NCBI RefSeq assembly: GCF_050003625.1
Contig: NC_134399.1
Span: 106,990,615 to 107,054,614 of the forward strand
Reading direction: 5' to 3'
From: Haematobia irritans
Lineage: Eukaryota; Arthropoda; Insecta; Diptera; Muscidae
Length of the DNA: 64,000 bases
A program made the position numbers and the translations under genes. How positions within the stretch are numbered: position 1 is the stretch's first letter; each line of letters opens with the position of its first letter. The notes beneath the pieces were generated by a model. It made no database searches and had not been told where the DNA came from. It saw only the letters and a list, made by a program, of their open reading frames with translations. Shown here in pieces: positions 37,701-49,700 of the stretch.

Positions 37701-40700
37701 GATGTATTCCAGGTTGATTGAGTTTGGATTTTGTTCCCTGGTCATTACTAGGTTGAGCTGCTCTGTGGAGGTATTCCAGATTGAGCGATGGTTTGCGTAA
37801 TTTTGTTCCCAGGTTGAGCGGCTCTGTGATTGTAGTACACATTGAGCGATGGTTTATTTGGCTGTTCCCTAGGTAAAGGGTGATACGGTCAAAATTTGGT
37901 CAAGGGAAAACGCGTGTAAATCGGTGAAATCGTTTATTTAAAAAATCAAATTAAATTTCTTTATCAAGTTCAATTAGTATAAAATTCAGGAAAAATATTC
38001 AGTTAGGCTTTCGCTTTTCCAAATCCGAATTGCCGGGCCTCACGCTTGACACCTGCCATCAGATTTTGTACAGCCACCTTGTCCACCTTCTTCGCCGCAG
38101 AAAGCCAGTTTGCCTTGAACTGCTGCTCGTCCTTAGAAGTTTTTTTGGTCTTCTTTAGGTTCCGCTTGACAAAAGCCCAGTATTTCTCAATTGGGCGGAG
38201 CTCTGGCGTGTTGGGTGGGTTCTTGTCCTTGGGAACCACCTGCACGTTGTTGGCGGCGTACCATTCCATGGCCTTTTTACCGTAATGGCAAGATGCCAAA
38301 TCCGGCCAAAACAGTACGGAACAACCGTGTTTCTTCAGGAAAGACAGCAGACGTTTATTCAAACACTCTTTCATGTAAATTTCTTGGTTGACATTCCCGG
38401 AAGCTATGAAAATGCTGCTTTTCAAGCCACAGGTACAGATGGCTTGCCAAACCAGATATTTCTTTGCGAACTTTGACAGTTTTATGTGCTTGAAAATATC
38501 TGCTACCTTTCCCCTTCCTTTTGCCGTATAAAACTCCTGTCCCGGAAGCTGCTTGTAGTCGGCTTTGACGTAGGTTTCGTCGTCCATTACCACGCAGTCA
38601 AACTTCGTCAGCATCGTCGTGTACAGCCTCCGGGATCGCGCTTTGGCCGTCGTATTTTGTTTATCATCGCGATTTGGAGTCACTACCTTCTTGTAAGTCG
38701 ATAGTCCTGCTCGTTTTTTGGCTCGATGCACGGTTGTAGACGATACACCCAGCTTATTTGCGGCATCTCGGAGAGAGAGGTTAGGGTTTCGCTTGAAACT
38801 ACCGGCAACTCTCTTTGTCGTCTCAGCGGCTTCCGGTTTTCGATTTCCCCCCGATCCAGACTTCCTGGCTGTCGACAAACGTTCCCCAAACACTTTAATT
38901 ACATTTGTAACGGTTGATTTGGCAACTTTTAGCGATTTCGCCAGCTTTGCGTGCGAGTAGCTCGGATTTTCGCGATGCGCGAGCAAAATTTTGATACGCT
39001 GCTCTTCTTGCTTGGACGGAATTTTGACAACTGAAGAGTGAATTCCAAAATCAAAATAGGAACACACACACACCTTTAAAATGAGGGGTGTTCAGGTTTT
39101 TTAAATGCAAAATTGAAAGAAATACGTCAAGTTTATATTGACCAAATTTTGACCGTATCACCCTTTAGCAACTTTAGTGAGTCCAATTACTCACAAAAAA
39201 AATGTTCTGATTCAATCACGAAATTAATTGATGCAATTAATTTTTTAGTTGAAATGTCTTTAATCACGAAAATGATAGTATCAATCACAGTTTTATGTGG
39301 ACATCAAAAAAATATTTGATGAAAAAATTAATTTATTTCATGAGCAAATTTCAATTAAATACACCCAATTAAATTAAATACACACTGTGGAACAGGGTAT
39401 TATAAGTTAGTGCATATGCTTGCACCCAGAGGGAAACGAGATAGACACATGGTGTCTTTGCCAAAAATGTTCTGGGAGGCTCCCTGAGTCGATCATTTTT
39501 GTGATCAAAGTCTACGTTGCAGTTTTATTTGTTATGGCCCTGAATCACCACAGCGAGGGAGCTGTGAAAAAGAGAAGGCATGGATGGAACGTTGCCATTA
39601 ATTTCACCCGGCTATGGGTTCGTCTCCTTTCAGGACTATAAACAAAACAAATAAACTTATACCTCTCATTTCTCTTATCTGAATTCCATTTCATATTTCT
39701 ACACCAGTCCAGTTGCTTCAGGATATTTGATGACATTATCCTTGGGTCTACCCACCCCGTATAGGTTAAAAACCCATCCTTGGCTATTACTCGACCGGCT
39801 CTTGCAATAGCCCCTAAATTGCCACATACGTTGAGTGTTAAACTACATATGAGTACTCATGCATTTTTCCCAAATTAAAACATTAAATTTAGCAGTTCAT
39901 ATCATCAATTCTTATTTTTTTGATATAAAGTAATATTATTACTTGAGAACGAATTAACATCAAATCGATATCTTTCAATGTTCAATGTCAAAGACAGGAA
40001 ATAGGAGGTAATAAAAATCAGATAGAGGGCACTTACATTTTTGGATCCTTTAAATAGGATTGTTCATTAATACTTCAAAAGACTCATTCAAGAACAGGTC
40101 TTGGCCGATGTTGAGCGCTCAAAATCGTCGTAGTCGGGCTGTTAGTTGCTTTTGGCTTATAGAATCCTCTAGGTTGGAAAAAAACAAACAAAAAATAAAG
40201 AAATGATGTTAATAAAGTTCTTCGTAGTTTTCTAATTATATACATAAATTCATTTCTTTTTCTTTCACAATTATATTACTTATAATAAAAAAATTATACT
40301 AATGATATTAAATGAAGATTGAAATTAATGAAATTGGAACAAAAAAAATTAAAGAAACGAAAAATAATTATATATATATGTAATTGACATTTGTGTGCGG
40401 TTTCTTCATCGTTGTCCAAGAAAATTGTTTTGCTGGAATAGTAGTTTGCGTGAAGAACACATGTGAAGAACTCCCTCTATGTTTATTTTAGTTATTTGGT
40501 CAATCGTAGATTTAAGGCTTAATCCTCGTCATTCAGGAGGTAGGCAGCTTGTTGTTTAAATAAAAGCAATATCAATAATTCCATCGCCTCCCTGCTTTTT
40601 GTGACCTTGCTGGATTGGTTTCTTCAAAAAAAGTAGATTTTCTGGTGTTCAGTTCACCACTGATGCCTTGCTTCAACAATTGCTTCTCAATTATTTCTCG

Positions 40701-43700
40701 GGTCGTTCTGGGGGTTATTTTACTTATAATTCAAAACTAACACCTCCGAGAATTTATCTTTGTTCTTTCAAAATTGGTTGAATTAGCTGGCTTTTACTTT
40801 GTTAGCTGGCTCTTACTTCGTTTGAAAATATAATTTTTGTTCTCACAGTTGTGTCAGACTTTGTCACACGTGGACTACCAAAAAGCTAATGATGTTCTTT
40901 TGCAACCTTAACAATTATGTCTACTTCTTCATCTACATAGAAACCGTTAGATCACTTTTCCCTATATCGCTGTCAAAACCAGTTCTTGAATTCGCCCTAA
41001 GCATAAGAGAATCGCAAAAATTCACATAAACATTTACATTAGGTCAGCTGAGGCAAAACTGTCATTGTTTATGATATACCAACAAACCATACCACTACAC
41101 CATCAAAACTTTCCAGAACCTGAGATAGGAAAGATTTTGAGATCTGGTATGGTTTATGTCTATACCATCTCTCCTAAACGATTCTTCCTCTTAGATCTTC
41201 CAATTTATATAAATTATTGCCAATTTTAGAATGGATTCTAGCTTTAAGATATTTTGGAGCCAATTTGGCATTAAAGGCTTTGCTGAAGTCACTAAGTTGG
41301 AAGTTTCGTCGGAATACTTCCTGCCCAAGAATGTAATTAGCTTTTCGCGTCCTCATGTTGTAAGATCGGGCCGATTTCTCATACGCCTTTTCCAAATTGT
41401 TCCTAATTGACTCGTCGATTAGCTTCATGGTATCCGGTTTGGAAATCACAGTAATTTCACTATCGTTTACCAATTGCAGTTTACGCAAAATAGGGTAAGA
41501 TGACCCATGTACAATCATCTGTCGGCCAAACAACGCATAGTACGGTGACGATCCAATAGAAGAATGTAAAGAGCTGCGAAGAGATAATGCAATCGAATGC
41601 AGGTGTTCATCCCAGTCCGAGTGATTTTTGCCGATGTAAGACCTTATTGCTGCCAGTATTGAGCGATTGACTCGCTCAGAGGCGTTGCTTTGTGGTGCAT
41701 GAACTCCTGTGAATATCTGCTTTACTGAATATCTCTCGCAAAACTCTTTGAATTCTTTTCCAATAAATTGACGACCATTGTCTGTGTGTATACACTCAGG
41801 CACGCCAAATATCGAAAAAATGTATTTCTCTAAATAATGTATAATTGAAGTACTACAAGCCCTCCTAATGGGTTCAACGAAAACAAATTTCGAGAAGTGG
41901 TCCAGACAAACCAATATGTGGGTGTGGCCCTGTTTGGAACGTGGGTATGGACCCAACAGGTCTACGTAGAGTTTTTGAAAAGGTTTCTCTATGTCGCTCT
42001 GGGCGCCCATTGGTGGCCTTGTTATGTAGTTGGGGGCTTTTGACATCTTGCATGTGTCGCATTGTGAGACATAGGACCTAACCTGGCTCGCCATATGTGG
42101 CCAATAATAGTTTCGGCGCAACCTCTCAAGTGTTTTCCCGATACCACCATGCGCAGCCTGTGGTGGGTTGTGTGCCGACCTGATCATAGACTCCGTGAGG
42201 CCTGCGGGTACCCAGAGCTTCCAGGAGAGCGTATCAGAAATATGATCACCAGTAGAAAATTCGGTCTTTTTATAGACAAATTTGTCCTCAACCCTTAAAT
42301 CTGGTAAAGATTCACGGTTCTCCCTAATACTATGACGGAGGTCCTTATAATCGTCATCTTCGAATTCTGGTGAATTCAAATCGACCTCTACTATACAAGG
42401 ATGAAATGAGGCCAGCTCATTACTAAATGCCCGAGATAGAGTGTCCGGCACGATGTGCTCACTGCCCTTGCGATGCTCTATTTCAAAATCATATGCAGCC
42501 AGTGACAAGCTCCAGCGAGCTAACCGACCCGAGAGATCTCTCTGCCTCATCAACCACTGCAAACTTGCATGGTCGGTGATGATTTTGAAAGGGAGCATCT
42601 CAATGTACGGCCTAAATTTCTGTACAGCACAAACCGCAGCCAAACACTCTAGCTCGGTCACCGAGTAATTTTGCTGGGCCTTGTTCAGCTTCTTGGAGTA
42701 ATAGTAGATTGGTCTTTCAAAGCCTTCATCATCCAGCTGACACAAAACAGCTCCAATACCGGAACATGATGCATCACACTGGATGATGAAGGGTTTCGAA
42801 TAATTTGGATGCACAAGAACCGGAGCTGTACAGAGAGCGTCCTTAATCCGTTCCAGTGACTTCAAGGCGTCTTCGGTCATGGTAAACTTACTGTTCTTCC
42901 TAAGAAGGTCAGATAAGGGAGCACTTAGGGTTGAAAAATCCCGAACAAACTTTCTATAGTAATTGGCCATGCCAAGAAATCGGCGAACCTCCTTCGGTGT
43001 CTTTGGAATCTTAAAATCACGAATTGCACTAATTTTCTCATCAGATGTTCGAATTACGCCATTTCCTATCAAAAAACCTAAGTAGTTCACCTCTTTCATG
43101 CAAAATCGTGATTTTTCTAAGTTTATAGTAAGGCCACTTAACTGAATGCACCTAGCTACCTTTTCAAGTAAAGCGATGTGCTCTTCGAACGTCCGAGAAA
43201 AAACGAGTAAATCGTCTAAGTATACGAATACTCTGACCTTCAATTCCGCCGGAATGACAAGATCCATAAGGCGCATCATAGTTTGAGGAGAATTGCAGAG
43301 ACCAAACGGCATTACAGTAAACTGATAGAGAGGTCTACCAGCTACTGTAAATGCTGTTTTTTCTCTGCAATCTTTCGCCAAAGGGATCTGCCAAAAGGCA
43401 TCCTTTAGGTCGAGGGCAGATATATAAAAGGTATCCGATAACCGCATGAGAAGCCCTTCTATATGGGGAATTGGATAGGCATCTTTAACGGTCACTTTAT
43501 TGAGGTCTCTACTGTCCAAACATATCCTGGTCTTACCTGGCTTCACTACTGTCGCCACTGGTGAAGACCAGGGACTTTTACTTTCCTCTATGACACCCAA
43601 TGCCAGCATCCTATCCAATTCCTCATATAGAAGAGCCTCCTTAGCAGGCGATATGGGATAGTGCCTTTTCTTGATAGGTGTCGCATTACCAGTATCGATG

Positions 43701-46700
43701 TGATGTTCGATCAGGTGGGTTTTGCCAAGGCCAAGTTTCGAAAAGGAAGGAAACATTGACTTAACCTTTTCCACCAATATTCCTTGATTTGGGTTCAAAA
43801 TGTGGGCGTTCGTATCTACAGAGCAACTTGGAGCCAAAATCTCTGATACGACAAATTTATCAAGCCCGAAAAGAATCCAAAAATCGAATCCTAAATACAA
43901 AGATTGCTTTAGATCCGGAGCAATGTACAACGTTATAGTCTTTGTTTGACCTTTGTATGAAATTTCGGTATGAATCTTTCCTACTACGGTCGACGAAGCT
44001 CCATCTGCAACCTCAAGAGATGATTTAAATGGGCGAAATTAAATTCCATTATCACGCAAAAATTGCAAAGAACCACCCCCCAGAACACTCACACTGGCCC
44101 CACTGTCGAGTAAGCCTGAAATCGAATTACCCCATAATACAACCTCAGCGTATGGACGTATATCTGTCCCTTCATCATGTATGACTGTGCTAATAACTCG
44201 TCTATGTTCAGATCTAAGCTCCTTATGACGCTGTCTAGTCCTTAAAATTCGTGCCGAAGGCATATATCCCACACCAGATTCGCTGAATATATCGTCCCGT
44301 ATTTGCTTATAATGTCGCCATCTCTTCATAAATGAGTCTCTAAATTCATGTGGTATGTCCGATAAGTCATTTTCAGTTTCTAATTGTAAGTCAGGGTTAA
44401 TTATGGTGTCATGGCCGAGAAGATTTTGTTGAAAAGTACGTGTATCATCTTTGAAGTCAAATCCGGGTATATTATCTATGAGTTCGGGACCCCGGTTACC
44501 CAACTCTGCCGAAAGTTTTTTCCCTTACAGTCCGGGCAATTGGAAACAACATAATTGTCGCGACCGCATCGATAACAAAAAATTCTATTTGATTTTTCCT
44601 GGCAGTTAATAGCGATATGTCCTATCTTCTTACAATCAAAACATGTCAATTTCGAATGATCAGAAGTGTCACGTTTAGTATTCATATACACTGCATCTAC
44701 CTGAGGTGTTTCCTCATGTCCGATTGGCAATAACTCCTCAACCAAATTAATCTCATTCACCCTTGACCTGTTCCGGTTCATGTTACTCTCGACCTTTGCT
44801 ATGTCCCTTTCTGCTCTACGACATTCCTTCAAAAATTCTGACAAAATTCTACTTTTAGAATTATGTATGAAAACTGTCATTTTCGGGTTTACGTTTCTTT
44901 TCAAAATTTCTATCAAATCCGCGTCCGATCTTTGATTTTCCATTCTAGAATTCAATTCAGTAATAACATGATAAAATTGATCGAAACTCTCAGTTGGTCT
45001 TTGAACTCTATTCATCATAGTGTGCTCTATGTCACAATCTGTATCAGCTGTGCGAAAATGATCCCTTAATTGATTCTTAAATTCTATCCATGTGGGATTC
45101 TGATTTCTAGTGAGCCAAGAAAAGTACCAAGAAGCCGCTAAACCGTTTAAAAGAATATAAATATTTCTCGTTACCTCTTCGAGAGAATAGCCTTGAGTAT
45201 TTGCAATATGTTGAACACGAATCAAAAATTCATCTACCCGTAAACCTGTACCATCACCAGAAAATGAAATATTCCAGCGATGCATTTCCAAGCGTCTACC
45301 GTCATTCCGATTAATATTGAGTGATTGTACCCTCCTTAGCAATTCGTCTATCTCGGTCGATGTACGGATCTGACTCTCTCTTCCCTCATTCTCTAAATTC
45401 TGTTCCGTACCTTGCACTGAGTTTCGATTCATATGGTCGTTCGATTGGTGATTAGTAAAATTATGATTCCCTGAAAATCTATTGCGGTTTCTACCTCTGC
45501 CTCCCCTAGATCTTCTAGCATTCGGTGGCATTTCCCTAGGAAATTCAGGCGTAACCTGTCTTTGAGATTCTAACATAGTCGATATTCTACTAAGAAGTCT
45601 CTCTTCCATGGAAGAAACTTCACTTTGTATTTGTTGAGAAATTAACTGTGGCAAAGCCTCAGCACCCTGTTGCCCTTCACCACTTTCCGCCATTTCACCG
45701 GAGTCTCTATTAACCTCGACAATAGTGGAATCCCTTTCACCAAACCCCTCTAATATGGTTGTGTCGAGTAAAGAGTCACCCGACGGGATCGGAGTGCTAG
45801 ATCTACTTTCTTCTTCCTGTCTAGCCCAAAAGCGAGTATTTGGTCTCATCAAAATACAAACTCAATTCAGGTGTATATAAATAATTATTTGTATACAGTA
45901 AATCATAGGAAAATAATAATAAAAAAATCAGAAAAAATATTCAAACACACTTTTCGTTTTTAATGTTCAATTTGCATGAATTATTTTGGGAAAATATGTC
46001 ATGAGTTCTAACTCATATGTAGCTAATCTGGACTACTGCAATAATCTACGATATTTCGTAGACTTTCAACATCGAATATTCGGATTTCCAATTAATCGGT
46101 TTGAAAACCAACGAAAATCTAAAATGAAGCTTTAAGCACAAACGTAATTTCGCGGAAGCAATATTAGTGCTGCATTTCCACCACATTTATTATAAGATTA
46201 CGCGGAGTATGTAAAAATAAAAAAAATCTCAGGTTTATCAAAATTTCCTATTTTCTCTATTTCCATTATTATTTTATTTTAGTTTCTTTAGGTGTAAATT
46301 AGCACAATTGCTGGAAGTCGCAAACCTCCAAAGGCAAGATACTAAATTCTACCTTGTACGTCTAAGAAAATATTGGACGGTGTTTGCATTTAGTCCTGTT
46401 AACTTACAGGTTACAATAAATACTACTGTAGCAACAATACTCGGCCAATTGCCAGCCAGTCTACACAACTTTGATAAAACCTGAATTTTTCTTATTGAGT
46501 GTTTCGTCGAGATTGGATAAGTCAAACATAATATGATGGAAATTTTCTTCCCGTTGGGCGCCATTGTTATGGCCCTGAATCACCACAGCGAGGGAGCTGT
46601 GAAAAAGAGAAGGCATGGATGGAACGTTGCCATTAATTTCACCCGGCTATGGGTTCGTCTCCTTTCAGGACTATAAACAAAACAAATGAACTTATACCTC

Positions 46701-49700
46701 TCATTTCTCTTATCTGAATTCCATTTCATATTTCTACACCAGTCCAGTTGCTTCAGGATATTTGATGACATTATCCTTGGGTCTACCCACCCCGTATAGG
46801 TTAAAAACCCATCCTTGGCTATTACTCGACCGGCTCTTGCAATAGCCCCTAAATTGCCACATACGTTGAGTGTTAAACTACATATGATTACTCATGCATT
46901 TTTCCCAAATTAAAACATTAAATTTAGCAGTTCATATCATCAATTCTTATTTTTTTGATATAAAGTAATATTATTACTTGAGAACGAATTAACATCAAAT
47001 CGATATCTTTCAATGTTCAATGTCAAAGACAGGAAATAGGAGGTAATAAAAATCAGATAGAGGGCACTTACATTTTTGGATCCTTTAAATAGGATTGTTC
47101 ATTAATACTTCAAAAGACTCATTCAAGAACAGGTCTTGGCCGATGTTGAGCGCTCAAAATCGTCGTAGTCGGGCTGTTAGTTGCTTTTGGCTTATAGAAT
47201 CCTCTAGGTTGGAAAAAAACAAACAAAAAATAAAGAAATGATGTTAATAAAGTTCTTCGTAGTTTTCTAATTACATACATAAATTCATTTCTTTTTCTTT
47301 CACAATTATATTACTTATAATAAAAAAATTATACTAATGATATTAAATGAAGATTGAAATTAATGAAATTGGAACAAAAAAAATTAAAGAAACGAAAAAT
47401 AATTATATATATATGTAATTGACATTTGTGTGCGGTTTCTTCATCGTTGTCCAAGAAAATTGTCTTGCTGGAATAGTAGTTTGCGTGAAGAACACATGTG
47501 AAGAACTCCCTCTATGTTTATTTTAGTTATTTGGTCAATCGTAGATTTAAGGCTTAATCCTCGTCATTCAGGAGGTAGGCAGCTTGTTGTTTAAATAAAA
47601 GCAATATCAATAATTCCATCGCCTCCCTGCTTTTTGTGACCTTGCTGGATTGGTTTCTTCAAAAAAAGTAGATTTTCTGGTGTTCAGTTCACCACTGATG
47701 CCTTGCTTCAACAATTGCTTCTCAATTATTTCTCGGGTCGTTCTGGGGGTTATTTTACTTATAATTCAAAACTAACACCTCCGAGAATTTATCTTTGTTC
47801 TTTCAAAATTGGTTGAATTAGCTGGCTTTTACTTTGTTAGCTGGCTCTTACTTCGTTTGAAAATATAATTTTTGTTCTCACAGTTGTGTCAGACTTTGTC
47901 ACACGTGGACTACCAAAAAACTAATGATGTTCTTTTGCAACCTTAACAATTATGTCTACTTCTTCATCTACATAGAAACCGTTAGATCACTTTTTCCCTA
48001 TATCGCTGTCAAAACCAGTTCTTGAATTCGCCCTAAGCATAAGAGAATTGCAAAAATTCACATAAACATTTACATTAGGTCAGCTGAGGCAAAACTGTCA
48101 TTGTTTATGATATACCAACAAACCATACCACTACATATTCCAATCGACTTCATATTTAGCGCAGGTATGTGTTTTCGGTGAGAATAGAAGACTATTGACT
48201 TTTGGAAGAAATCGGTTCAGATTTAGATATAGCTCCCATATTTATCTTTCGCCCGATTTACACTCATATGACCACTGAGGACATAGCTTTACTCCGATTT
48301 ACGTGAAATATTGCACAAGGAGTAGAATTAACATTTTAACTGTGCGTGCCAAAATCGCTTCAGATTTAGATATAGTTCCCATATATATCTTTCGCCCGAT
48401 TTTCGCTCATATGGCCCCAGAAGTCAGAGTTTTACTCCGATGTACGTGAAATTTATCACAGAGAGTAGAAATAAATTTTTAACTATGCATGCATAATTTA
48501 CACACATATGATCATAGTTTCACTCCGATTTACATGCAAAAAAAAAAAAACTGTAAAAATGTCTCAAATTTGAGAAATATAAATACCTCTAAAACATATG
48601 TATCGTCCGATAAGTCATAAATTCACTTTTGTCCAATTGCATAAAAATGGCTCTAGCTTTATATTTTTCATTAGGTTTTACTAACATTGTGTTTCGCTCC
48701 AGGGAGTTAGTCAATTTAAATTGTAAATCTATAGATTTTGGGAATATAAACCTTCATATATAAAGAGTATCAACATTTTTGGTGGTGAAGGGTTAAACAT
48801 AGTGCGCTCGCCCGACTTTAGACTTACTTTTTTTTAATTGATTTAATTAAACATTTGATTGATGTTGATTGCAAAACTCAATAAATTTTTTCATTAAAAA
48901 CTTAAATATTTTCAATTACTTTCTTAAAAACTAAGTCAGTTTTTAGTTTGATTAAAAAATTAATTGTTTGAAATAAATTTTTAGTTAAAAATTAAAAAAA
49001 ATCTATAACTTATTTTAATTGACTTACCCCCATTTTCATGAAGCTCCGTTAGTGCTACGTTAGCTAACGAACTTTTAAACCGTAGTATAGACATATCTGT
49101 CATCTTGTTTATATATTCCATATGTCATTTAGGAACTTAACTGCTGAACATTTTTCGGTTAAAGTTAACCAGATAAAATATATTTCCATTTTTCTTTCTG
49201 TTAACTGCCAGTTAAAGCCTAACCGAGCTATATGAAAATGGCCGTTAGTCTTTCGAGTTTGATTAAAAAGTTAATTGTATCAATTAATTTCTAGTTTTAA
49301 ATTTTAAAATTTTCAATCACTGACTTAATTGACTTAATATGTCTATCTTGATTAAAAAGTTAATTGCACCAATTAATTTATTAAATGAAAAAATGTCAAC
49401 TTCAATCAACTTTTTAATTGGACATATTTTGGGGATACTTTTCTGTGAATATAATAATGGCTAGTATTTTTATATTCACAGAAAAGCCCGGCTAATCAAT
49501 TTTGTAATCAAACTAAAACACCAAGTCAATTAAGGAAGTAATTGAAAATAGTTACGTTTTTAGTTAAATTTTTTAAAATCAAGTATTTTTTATGCCCAAT
49601 TAAAACTGTGATTGAAATGATCATTTTCGTGATTGAAGACATTTCAATTAAAAAATTAATTGAATCAATTAATTTCATGATTGAATTAGATTTTGTTTTG

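Larger units (their letters stand above)
39530..48135 (-). mobile_element. Ty3/gypsy-type LTR retrotransposon, nearly intact
   Basis: 8.6 kb on the - strand with LTRs of about 1570 bp (TG...CA) and a 4-bp TATT duplication at 39,526-39,529 and 48,136-48,139. Order is 5' LTR, primer-binding site, gag, protease by -1 frameshift, reverse transcriptase/RNase H, integrase, 3' LTR. There is no env frame: pol ends 74 bp before the LTR. Long LTRs, a Lys-type primer site and no env recall the Osvaldo/Ulysses type, an inference only. The LTRs differ at about seven positions by eye, so the insertion is recent. Confidence 0.95.

Noticed and set aside
41100..41173. Search for an env gene or polypurine tract after pol
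   Set aside because: Only 74 bp lie between pol and the LTR, with no frame and no pure purine run.
46580..46771. 63-codon frame repeated at 39,545 and 46,580 (- strand)
   Set aside because: It lies in the LTR and is duplicated with it; no known LTR protein.
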